Assembly: GCF_026153515.1 (NCBI RefSeq)
Contig: NZ_CP110644.1
Coordinates: 3,067,501 to 3,131,500, forward strand
Source of the DNA: Pseudomonas sp. KU26590
Lineage (GTDB): Bacteria > Pseudomonadota > Gammaproteobacteria > Pseudomonadales > Pseudomonadaceae
Length of the DNA stretch: 64,000 bases
Reading direction: 5' to 3'
Shown: piece after piece, positions 25,635 to 32,561 of the stretch
Layout: each line of letters begins with the position of its first letter
How positions within the stretch are numbered: the stretch's first letter is position 1
Made by a program: the position numbers and the translations under genes
Notes under the pieces: model-generated
What the model was told of the DNA's origin: nothing
What the model saw: the letters and a program-made list of their open reading frames with translations, nothing else
Database searches by the model: none

Positions 25635-25719
25635 ACGCATGCAGTCTGGGGCCGGTGCAACGATCAATTATCTGCATCTGGTCAGCGGTTGATCTGTGTT
25701 TGATTCTGGCCGGCAGGCC

Positions 25720-25805
25720 GTAGGAGCCGGCTTGCTGGCGAATGCGTAGGGTCAGTCGATTTCATTAGTGCTGACCCACCGCGTTCGCCAGCAAGCCGGC
25801 TCCTA
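25720..25805. repeat. REPIN family B at the IS boundary
   Basis: GTAGGAGCCGGCTTGCTGGC (from 25720) and the inverted arm GCCAGCAAGCCGGCTCCTA (25786-25804) enclose a CAGCACTAATG spacer on the opposite strand. The insertion element begins within about four bases of its right end. Confidence 0.88.
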
Positions 25806-25819
25806 TGTATGGACTCGCC

Positions 25820-26057
25820 TCCACTGTCTACCCGCTTTTCAACACCGCCACCCGGTTGCATCTATGTATAAGGCCTGTTCGAGGAAGCCGCTCTGGGCTT
25901 CTGGCCAACATTGGTTGAGCTCGCGGTATGCCTATTACAGTCAGGCCTCAAGGGCCAGTAGGAGCCAAGGCATCTATCCGCGACGGTCTTACCTGGGGTC
26001 AATGTTTTCTAGCAGGGGCAGGAGCGCTTTTGCGCCCCGGTGGCAGAACGCTTTGGA
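25820..26057 (-). ncRNA. candidate bridge/seeker RNA region of the IS1111-type element
   Basis: The long non-coding end downstream of the transposase is where IS1111-group elements are known to encode their guide (bridge/seeker) RNA. Nine bases GTAGGAGCC (25958-25966) match the arm of the adjacent REP at 25720-25728 and are complementary to the other arm (GGCTCCTA, 25797-25804) that borders the insertion. That is what a target-binding loop would need. Exact ends, strand and folding are not determined. Confidence 0.4.
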
Positions 26058-27161
26058 TCAGTGACTCATCGCCGCCGCCTGCCTATTGGACGGCTCACGA
26101 CGATAAGTCTGATCATTCTGTAAAAGCGACCAGATGATGCGCAGGTTGCGGTTCGCCAGCCGTACGGCGGCTTTTTTGCTTCCCAGACGGCTCAGCCACT
26201 GCAACAGCCGACGGTCATCCGGCTGCTCGGAGTCGTGCCGCAGCTGCCTCAACACTGCATGAGCACCCTGTATCGCCAGGCTGCGGATGTACCCATCACC
26301 ACGCTTGGTCATTCGACCCAGGCGAACCCGCTCTCCTGAGCTGTTTTGATCGGGCACCAGGCCGAAGTAGGCCGCAAACATGCGCGCGTCAGCGAATCGC
26401 TCAGGCCGGGTTTGCTTGGCTACTATCGCGGTGGCAATGATCGGCCCGACACCGCGTATGGTCATCAGCCGCACGGCGGTCTTGTCCCGTTTCGCAGCAA
26501 CCTCCAGACGCCCGGTCAATACACTGACTCGCTCGCCCAAATGGCGCCATTCGCCCAGCAACTCGTCGATCAGTTCGCGCAACATCTCCGGCAACGGCTG
26601 GGTAGCGTCTTCCAGTACCCGAGGTACTTTCTGGCTGATCGCCACCTCGCCTTGCGCCATGGCGACGCCGTGCTCGAGCAGCAAACCGCGCATCTGGTTA
26701 CCCACTGCTGTGCGCCGACGCACGTAACCTTGGCGAATACGGTGCAATGCCTGCATGGCCAACTCCGCGGCACTTTTGATGGGCACTGCCGAAATTCTGC
26801 TGTCGCGGCCCGCGCGCAATATTGCGAGCGCATCGTTGCGATCATTCTTGGCGCCGCTGCGATGATCAGCGACGCGCCCGGCTGGAAGTATGCGTGCCAG
26901 ATTGCCCTGATCTTGCAGCTGCCGCGCCCAGGCTTGAGCGCCCGGACCGGTTTCCATGAGAACGATAACGTGCGGTTCGAGCTTGCACAAAAATGCGTAG
27001 AAGGCTTCTCGTGACTTGATCCGCTCCTCATAGAGCACCTGGCCCAAGGCATCTTCACCAGCGATCTGAAAGACCCGCTTGGCAAGATCAATCGCCACGG
27101 TGGTGCATGCCGGGAGATCGGATGAAGACAGAGACTGATTAACCGTCGTATGCTTTTTCAT
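26058..27161 (-). CDS. IS110 family transposase (DEDD recombinase)
   Basis: The protein has 367 residues and is intact. The N-terminal RuvC-like DEDD domain shows AIDLAKRVFQIA (first Asp, about residue 24), IVLMETGPG (Glu, about 71) and AKNDRNDALAI (paired Asp). The C-terminal Tnp2 domain contains the segment RLMTIRGVGPIIATAIVA and AAYFGLVPDQNSSGERVRLG with the catalytic-type Ser in NSSGE. The start codon lies inside one copy of the element's 11-bp repeat. Codon use does not differ visibly from neighbours. Confidence 0.93.
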   Translation of the reverse strand: MKKHTTVNQSLSSSDLPACTTVAIDLAKRVFQIAGEDALGQVLYEERIKSREAFYAFLCKLEPHVIVLMETGPGAQAWARQLQDQGNLARILPAGRVADHRSGAKNDRNDALAILRAGRDSRISAVPIKSAAELAMQALHRIRQGYVRRRTAVGNQMRGLLLEHGVAMAQGEVAISQKVPRVLEDATQPLPEMLRELIDELLGEWRHLGERVSVLTGRLEVAAKRDKTAVRLMTIRGVGPIIATAIVAKQTRPERFADARMFAAYFGLVPDQNSSGERVRLGRMTKRGDGYIRSLAIQGAHAVLRQLRHDSEQPDDRRLLQWLSRLGSKKAAVRLANRNLRIIWSLLQNDQTYRREPSNRQAAAMSH

Positions 27162-27263
27162 GGACTCGCCCTCGCTGTCGTTGGCTGTTTAGACTGCCAC
27201 CGTGGCGCATTGACGCCTCGGCCTGGGCGAGTCCATCCAATTACAGAGGAAAGCATTCAGTCA

Positions 27264-27289
27264 GTGGCACCGGCTTCAGCCGGGAAGCA
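27264..27289. repeat. family A REP right of the IS
   Basis: GTGGCACCGGCTTCAGCCGG core (one base differs from the consensus), 27 bp outside the element's right inverted repeat. Confidence 0.78.
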
Positions 27290-27361
27290 GTTGATCCGAC
27301 TGTGATCCGCTTGTGATCTGCCTTTGATCTTCGTACACAGGAAGTCTAGGCGACACCAATC

Positions 27362-27565
27362 GCGACTTGGGTGCAGGCTGAACGCAGGTCTCGCGCAGTG
27401 GGCCGAGCCGCATGGATGCGGCGAGAGCGCCGTCAGGACATGGATGTCCGTTCGGCGCGGGCCCACGGAGCGGGACCGGAGTGAAGGAACCCTGACGAAG
27501 GAAGGGCCCAACCAGGAGCAGGCACTTTTGCTTACTTTTGGTGCTTTTCAAAAGTAAGTCGCCGA
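27362..27565. repeat. multi-hairpin intergenic element
   Basis: Several palindromes follow each other: CGGCG-AGAG-CGCCG (27419-27432), GGACAT-GG-ATGTCC (27436-27449) and CTTACTTTTG-8-CAAAAGTAAG (27531-27558). From memory, DNA of this kind recurs between genes in many Pseudomonas genomes. It fills the gap between the IS and the phosphatase gene; no gene is seen. The last hairpin points at the 3' end of the minus-strand phosphatase gene and could stop its transcript. Confidence 0.6.
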
Positions 27566-27605
27566 AGGCGAAACAGTCTGCCCCCAGGCAGACGCTCTTA
27601 AGCTT

Positions 27606-28280
27606 CTACTCCCGCGTAGCGACCTCATCCAGATGATTAAGCAACGCCAGCGGATCCTCATACACCCGCAATGCCCCGGCGCGCTCCAACTCGCTCACGT
27701 CATACCCTCCGGACAACAGCCCGATCCCCGTCGCCTTACACCGCCGCGCCGCCAGCATGTCCCAGATCGCATCACCGACCACCAGACAATCCTCGATCCT
27801 CGCGTCAATCTTCTTCGCCGCCGTCACAAACAAATCCGGGTCCGGCTTGCCGTTCTTCACATCATCGCGCGTAATCAGATTGATCTTCTTCGGGTCCAGA
27901 CCCAACGCCCTCAAATTGATCTTCGCCGTCGACATCTCCCCACTGGTCGCGATGCACCAGGAAAAACCCTCATCGTCCAGCGTCTTCAGCAAATCCACAG
28001 CCCCGGGCAGGGCGATGATCTGATCCTGAGTGCTCTCATACGCCTCGGCGTGCTTCTTGCTCAACCGCTCGGCCTGCGCCTCACTGATCTCCATCCCGGT
28101 CTCCCGGGACAGCATCTTCAGCATCAAGCCGCCGCTCATCCCGATCTTGCGGTGGATGCGCCACATCGCCAGGGGAATGTCTTCCGAATCGAGGGCCTCC
28201 TTCCACGCCGACACGTTCTGGTAAACGCTGTCAGTCAACGTGCCGTCGAGGTCGAACAAAAATGAAGTATTGGATCGCAT
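27606..28280 (-). CDS. HAD superfamily phosphatase (phosphoglycolate phosphatase-like)
   Basis: The protein has 224 residues. Motif I is FLFDLDGTLTDS (nucleophile and acid Asp), motif II CIATSGEMS, motif III Lys in KNGKPDPDLF, and motif IV VVGDAIWDMLAARR. The helical cap sits between motifs I and II (about residues 18-88), as in the Gph/beta-phosphoglucomutase subclass. The substrate is unknown. Position 160 has IWDM where many relatives have a Ser/Ala before the second Asp. It stands alone; upstream 28281-28374 is too short to hold another gene. Confidence 0.85.
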   Translation of the reverse strand: MRSNTSFLFDLDGTLTDSVYQNVSAWKEALDSEDIPLAMWRIHRKIGMSGGLMLKMLSRETGMEISEAQAERLSKKHAEAYESTQDQIIALPGAVDLLKTLDDEGFSWCIATSGEMSTAKINLRALGLDPKKINLITRDDVKNGKPDPDLFVTAAKKIDARIEDCLVVGDAIWDMLAARRCKATGIGLLSGGYDVSELERAGALRVYEDPLALLNHLDEVATRE

Positions 28281-28374
28281 GGTCTGGGCTCCGTTAGTAA
28301 ACGTGTCATCCGCTGACAGTGATAAAAAATAAAGGGACGCGCTCGCCCGATAAGGAAGGCTATTAAAAGTCGGC

Positions 28375-28617
28375 TCAGGACAACCCGAGTGTCAGCCGCT
28401 TTAACCGCGATTCCACGACCCCGTCGTAGAACTCGGAAAGCTGCTCGGCCTGCTGCGCGTCAATGCCGCCACAGCACCGCAGCCCGAGCACGAAGCCGTT
28501 GGCCTGAGCGCCGTTCTTGACCACATCGATGGTCGAGCCGGAGGCGCGTATATCGGCCAGGATCATTTCGCTTTGCGGTCGTAGCACGAGGGGCAAGTGA
28601 TCAATGATGTCGGTCAT
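28375..28617 (-). CDS. small conserved hypothetical protein
   Basis: The protein has 80 residues beginning MTDIIDHLPLVLRPQSEMIL, soluble, with a Cys pair in GLRCCGG. No family is recognised. A helical C-terminus (AQQAEQLSEFYDGVVESRL) and normal codon use support coding. The ribosome site is weak. It is followed on the same strand by the phosphatase gene after 94 bp. Confidence 0.55.
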   Translation of the reverse strand: MTDIIDHLPLVLRPQSEMILADIRASGSTIDVVKNGAQANGFVLGLRCCGGIDAQQAEQLSEFYDGVVESRLKRLTLGLS

Positions 28618-28751
28618 GGGGAAGGCTGCCTTTCAGTTCTCTGTCCGTGTGTCTGTGTCTGCACAGATGCGGTTGAATGCTCATGCAAGACCTGACCGGG
28701 AGAGGGGCGCAGCGGTTCCGACGAATTTGCCAAATGGCCGCGAACGGCAGT

Positions 28752-28843
28752 GCAGGACTGGCTTTAGCCGGGAAGGCGTGGGTGGTACACCACAACACTG
28801 ATGGTGTACAAACCGGCCTCTTCCCGGCTGAAGCCGGTCCCAC
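28752..28843. repeat. REPIN family A behind proP
   Basis: The inverted core at 28752-28779 and forward core at 28815-28843 enclose a 35-bp spacer that resembles the one at 23380-23417. It ends six bases from the proP stop, so the proP mRNA would carry this hairpin at its 3' end. Confidence 0.87.
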
Positions 28844-28848
28844 CAAAA

Positions 28849-30351
28849 TCAATCAATACGCGGGTGCTGCTGAACCAGGCTTTCGCGCTTGGTTTGCAGC
28901 TCGGCAATCTGCGTGTCGATGTCTTCGATTTTCTGTTCGATATTGTCGTGATGCTCCTGCAGCAGCTCCCGGGCTTCGTTGAGGTCCGATGCCGCCGGCG
29001 CTGCGCCGCGCAACGGCTTGTTCGCGGTCTCTTTCATGGTCAGACCGGTGATCAGGCCCACCACCGCGACCACCATCAGGTAGTACGCCGGCATGTACAA
29101 GTCCTGGGTGGTTTCAACCAGCCAGGCGACCACGGTTGGGGTCAGGCCAGCGATCAACACCGACACGTTGAACGCACTGGCCAGCGCGCTGTAACGGATG
29201 TGGGTGGGGAACATCGCCGGCAGCGTCGAGGCCATCACCCCAATGAAGAAGTTGAGGATCACCGCGATCATCAGCAGACCGGCGAAGATCAGGCCCAACT
29301 GGCCGCTGTTGATCAGCTTGAACGCCGGAATCGACAGCACCAGCAAGGCAATGCTGCCAGCGATGATGAAAGGGCGACGGCCGATCTTGTCGCTGAGGAA
29401 ACCAATCAGCGGCTGCACGAACAGCATCCCGACCATGATCGCCACGATGATCAGTACGCCGCGGTTCTCGCTGTAATGCAGGTTGTGCGAGAGGTAGCTG
29501 GGCATGTACGTCAGCAGCATGTAGTAGGTGACGTTGGTCGCCGCGACCACGCCGATGCAGGTCAGCAGGCTGCGCCAGTGCTGGGTGGCGACTTCCTTGA
29601 ACGAGACCTTCGGACCATGGGCCAGGCCTTCGCGGTCGCCTTGCTCCAGCTTTTCGACGTGCTGCTGGAACGCAGGGGTTTCCTCCAGCGCGTTACGCAG
29701 GTAAAGCCCGATCATGCCCAGGGGCAGGGCGAGGAAGAACGGCAGGCGCCAGCCCCATTCGAGGAATTTCTCCTCACCGATCACCGAGGAGATGAGCACC
29801 ACGACCCCGGCACCGAGTACGAAACCGGCGATCGAGCCGAAATCCAGCCAGCTGCCGAGGAACCCGCGTTTGCGGTCCGGCGCGTATTCAGCCACGAAAA
29901 TCGAGGCGCCGGTGTATTCGCCACCGACCGAAAAGCCCTGGGCCATCTTCGCCAGCAGCAGCAGGATCGGCGCCCAAATGCCAATCGATTCATAGGAGGG
30001 AATCAGCCCGATGGCGAAGGTGCTGAGGGACATGATGACGATGGTGGCGGCGAGGACTTTCTGTCGTCCGTACTTGTCGCCGATGGCGCCGAAGAACACA
30101 CCGCCGATGGGGCGAATCAGGAAGGGCACCGAAAAGGTCGCGAGGGCCGCGATCATCTGCACGCTGGGGTCGGCGCCGGGGAAGAAGATCTTGCCCAGTG
30201 CGTAGGCCACAAAGCCGTAGACGCCGAAGTCGAACCATTCCATGGCGTTGCCCAGGGCGGCAGCCGTGATGGCCTTCTTCATCTTGGCATCGTCGACGAT
30301 GGTGATGTCTTGCAACCCGATCGGGTTGACGGTTTTCTTGCGTGATCTCAT
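28849..30351 (-). CDS. proP: ProP-like osmoprotectant/H+ symporter
   Basis: The ATG at 30351 gives 500 residues, exactly the length of enterobacterial ProP. It is an MFS protein with motif GAIGDKYGRQKVLA in loop 2-3, RGFLGSWLDFGSIAG in helix 5, FLSDKIGRRPFI in loop 8-9 and a start AALGNAMEWFDFGVYG typical of metabolite/proton symporters. The C-terminus is a charged heptad stretch (DLNEARELLQEHHDNIEQKI and IDTQIAELQTKRESLVQQ), matching the coiled coil that sets ProP's osmotic activation. It likely imports proline, glycine betaine or ectoine under osmotic stress. A longer frame upstream of the chosen start is not conserved in character. Confidence 0.9.
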   Translation of the reverse strand: MRSRKKTVNPIGLQDITIVDDAKMKKAITAAALGNAMEWFDFGVYGFVAYALGKIFFPGADPSVQMIAALATFSVPFLIRPIGGVFFGAIGDKYGRQKVLAATIVIMSLSTFAIGLIPSYESIGIWAPILLLLAKMAQGFSVGGEYTGASIFVAEYAPDRKRGFLGSWLDFGSIAGFVLGAGVVVLISSVIGEEKFLEWGWRLPFFLALPLGMIGLYLRNALEETPAFQQHVEKLEQGDREGLAHGPKVSFKEVATQHWRSLLTCIGVVAATNVTYYMLLTYMPSYLSHNLHYSENRGVLIIVAIMVGMLFVQPLIGFLSDKIGRRPFIIAGSIALLVLSIPAFKLINSGQLGLIFAGLLMIAVILNFFIGVMASTLPAMFPTHIRYSALASAFNVSVLIAGLTPTVVAWLVETTQDLYMPAYYLMVVAVVGLITGLTMKETANKPLRGAAPAASDLNEARELLQEHHDNIEQKIEDIDTQIAELQTKRESLVQQHPRID

Positions 30352-30698
30352 AGAAGTCTCGGCAGCTGGAAGTGTGACGTTGCGGCGTTGTGGCGAACAG
30401 TTCTCTGTCCAGCGACAGCACGCAGATTCCGACGGAAAGAGGTGCTGTCGCAACAGTGGCAGGCCGTTCCCGATGAGATAGAACCAAGCCGTAAATAATT
30501 CAGAACGGCCGCTGTTTTTTTAGAACTTAGTACAAAAGAGTGAATGATCGACCAAATCTATCGATTAATAAATCCGAAAAGACTGGATCCAATTAAATGA
30601 ATTTATCACCACTAGACGGACGGTAGAGTAAACCTATTGATTAAGTGATGGCGCAATGACATATTCACTCCGCCATCAACCCATACCCACGGAAAAAC
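30352..30698. other. divergent promoter region of proP and the lipoprotein peptidase gene
   Basis: This 347-bp gap has an AT-rich centre (30490-30640), unlike the neighbouring genes, and must hold both promoters. TTGATT (30638-30643) and CATATT (about 30661-30666) are spaced like a weak sigma-70 promoter for the peptidase gene. No RNA gene or repeat is seen. Confidence 0.4.
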
Positions 30699-31352
30699 AT
30701 GCGCCCCTTCAAGTCACTTGTTGCAGCCTCTGTGCTGATCAGCGGGTGCAACGGAATGCCCACCGCTTTCACCCAGGATCCTGTCTTTGACCAAGCCTTC
30801 GTCGTCCACTCCGGTGCGCCGCTGCCCTATCTGTTGATGGGCACCGCGATCCAGTGGAACGAAGATTATGCTGTCACCGTCAAGCACATTCCCTACATCT
30901 CGGGCGCGGTGTTCCAGGGGCAGGGCGACGTTCAGTTCTTCAAGCACAAGGCCGACTCCGTCCCGATGTGGCGTTCGTATCAGCCGGGTGAAGAACTGAC
31001 CTCCGTGGGCTACAACTCCGCCTACATGTCAGTCAAAGGCACCGGCCATGCGCTGCCGGCCATGGTTCGTCTGGACGCCAAAGAAGGCAACGTGATGTAC
31101 GGCACCCATGATGGCCCGGTGGCCAAGGGTATGTCGGGCGGCCCGGTGTTTGCGGCAGACGGCAAGGTAGTGGGGATCACCGTGGCGTTGCTGACCTCCA
31201 GCGACCTGGCCAAGATCAAGCGCCCGGACCTGGCCAACCAGCCACGGGTCAGCATCTTCATGCCGTACAACGAGATCAACCGCGAGTGGACCCGTTACAT
31301 GGCGCAACTCAAGCCAGTCACGCCAGCGCCGACCCACCTCGCTGTCAACTGA
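30699..31352 (+). CDS. lipoprotein trypsin-like serine peptidase
   Basis: This 217-residue protein has a lipoprotein signal, with lipobox LISGC and acylated Cys17. A chymotrypsin-fold triad can be read as His63 (VTVKHIPYI), Asp86 (HKADSVP) and Ser146 in GMSGGPVFAADGKVVGI (GMSGGP for GNSGGP). It should therefore be an active envelope-anchored protease. Its stop directly abuts the stop of the adhesin's secretion adaptor gene on the other strand. Adhesin systems of the Lap type use a periplasmic protease (LapG, a Cys enzyme) to release the adhesin; whether this Ser enzyme serves such a role is only a guess. A LapG homologue is not seen in the window. Confidence 0.75.
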   Translation: MRPFKSLVAASVLISGCNGMPTAFTQDPVFDQAFVVHSGAPLPYLLMGTAIQWNEDYAVTVKHIPYISGAVFQGQGDVQFFKHKADSVPMWRSYQPGEELTSVGYNSAYMSVKGTGHALPAMVRLDAKEGNVMYGTHDGPVAKGMSGGPVFAADGKVVGITVALLTSSDLAKIKRPDLANQPRVSIFMPYNEINREWTRYMAQLKPVTPAPTHLAVN

Positions 31353-32561
31353 TCAACGTTCTCGCAGGGCTTCGCGGGCGCGGTTGAGGGGTTTGATGAG
31401 GTAATCCAGCACGGTTTTTTCACCCGTGCGGATGTCCACGGTGGCGATCATCCCGGGGACGATGGCAAAGGTTTTGCCCGCCTTGTTGCGCAATACGTCC
31501 GAGTCCGTGCGGATGTACACGCGGTAGTAGAAGATTTCCGGTTTGACTTCATCCTGAATCGTGTCCGGCGAGATGGTCACCACCTTGCCATCGAGGCTGC
31601 CGTAGATCGAATAGTCATAGGCTGTGATTTTCACCTTGGCCTGCTGCTCGGGGTGAATGAAGGCAATGTCCCGGGGCGAGATGCGGGTTTCGATCAGCAG
31701 TTGCTCATCCAGCGGCACGATCTGCATCAACTGCCCATTGGGCGGCACGACCCCGCCAATAGTGGTGACTTTGATGTCCTTGACGATGCCGCGCACCGGC
31801 GAGTGCAGCGTCAGGCGTGACAACGAATCGCTGCGGCCGCGGATCACCGCTGACAGCATCTGTGCCTCGGAGTTGGCTTTGGCCAGGTCTTCGCGGGCAT
31901 GCACCATGTATTCAGACCGTGCCTCGGTGGCCTTGAGCTCAAGCTCGGAGCGCTGGCGGTTCAGGCGCAGCACCTCGACCCGGCTCGACGCGCCGATCTT
32001 CGCCAGGTTCTCGGTGATGGTCAGTTCGCTGCGCACCAGTTTCAGCGAGCTTTCGATGCCGGTCAGCGTTTCACTCAGGCCCTTGCGCCGGGCGTTGAAC
32101 AGCTCGGTTTCGGCGCGGCGCAGCTCCGGGTACTTGTCCAGCGACGGGTCGAAGGCCAGCGGTTTCTCACTGACCTCGGCCTGCAAGCGGTTGACGCTGG
32201 CCAGCGCCGCCCGGTATTTCGCCTCGCTCTCACCCACGTTCGATTCACTCTTCACCGCATCCAGCTGCGCCAGCACCTGGCCGCGCTCCACCAGCGTGCC
32301 TTCGCTGACGTTCAGCTCCTTGATGATCCCGCCCTCCATCGACTGAATCAGCTGCTCCCTGGAGCTGGGTACCACTTTGCCGGTGCCGGTGGAGACTTCG
32401 ACGACCTGAAACCAGGCCGCCCAGGCGAGAAAAGACGCCAGCATCACGGCGCAGATCCAGATGACCCGCACGCCGCCGGCAATGCTGCGCTCGTCCTTGC
32501 CGTCCAGGTAGGTGACTTGATCGCCAAGCCGAGGCGTTTTTTCGGTGGTCAGTGCGTTCAT
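31353..32561 (-). CDS. type I secretion membrane-fusion adaptor (HlyD/LapC family)
   Basis: The protein has 402 residues: a cytoplasmic N-tail, one membrane helix (about 32-51), a biotinyl-lipoyl half (IIKELNVSEGTLVERGQVLAQLDA), a long coiled-coil hairpin (about 110-260) and the HlyD C-terminal barrel (LHSPVRGIVKDIKVTTIGGVVPPNGQLMQIVP-type region at about residues 255-285). It bridges the ABC exporter and the outer membrane channel. It is the last gene of the adhesin operon and overlaps the exporter gene by 4 bp. Its stop abuts that of the converging peptidase gene. Confidence 0.92.
   Translation of the reverse strand: MNALTTEKTPRLGDQVTYLDGKDERSIAGGVRVIWICAVMLASFLAWAAWFQVVEVSTGTGKVVPSSREQLIQSMEGGIIKELNVSEGTLVERGQVLAQLDAVKSESNVGESEAKYRAALASVNRLQAEVSEKPLAFDPSLDKYPELRRAETELFNARRKGLSETLTGIESSLKLVRSELTITENLAKIGASSRVEVLRLNRQRSELELKATEARSEYMVHAREDLAKANSEAQMLSAVIRGRSDSLSRLTLHSPVRGIVKDIKVTTIGGVVPPNGQLMQIVPLDEQLLIETRISPRDIAFIHPEQQAKVKITAYDYSIYGSLDGKVVTISPDTIQDEVKPEIFYYRVYIRTDSDVLRNKAGKTFAIVPGMIATVDIRTGEKTVLDYLIKPLNRAREALRER

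Larger units (their letters stand above)
25809..27236 (-). mobile_element. IS110 family element, IS1111 type
   Basis: The element is bounded by perfect 11-bp inverted repeats ATGGACTCGCC (25809-25819) and GGCGAGTCCAT (27226-27236); true ends of IS1111 elements lie a few bases outside such subterminal repeats. A third copy of ATGGACTCGCC (27160-27170) overlaps the transposase start and can pair with the right repeat. One intact transposase gene is carried on the minus strand. About 240 bp of non-coding DNA lies past its stop and about 65 bp before its start, the arrangement typical of the IS1111 group. It sits next to a family B REPIN, as known for REP-targeting IS110 relatives in Pseudomonas. 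Confidence 0.85.

Noticed and set aside
25768..26064. 98-residue frame left of the transposase gene
   Set aside because: It runs through a REP arm and the non-coding end of the IS with no ribosome site or domain; the region is better read as IS non-coding end.
27257..27551. Short minus-strand frames in the multi-hairpin element
   Set aside because: They consist of the palindromic element and REP read through, with no ribosome site.
30352..30453. N-terminal extension of ProP by 34 residues
   Set aside because: The extension is Cys/Arg-rich with no homology sense, and the ATG at 30351 gives exactly 500 residues as in ProP.
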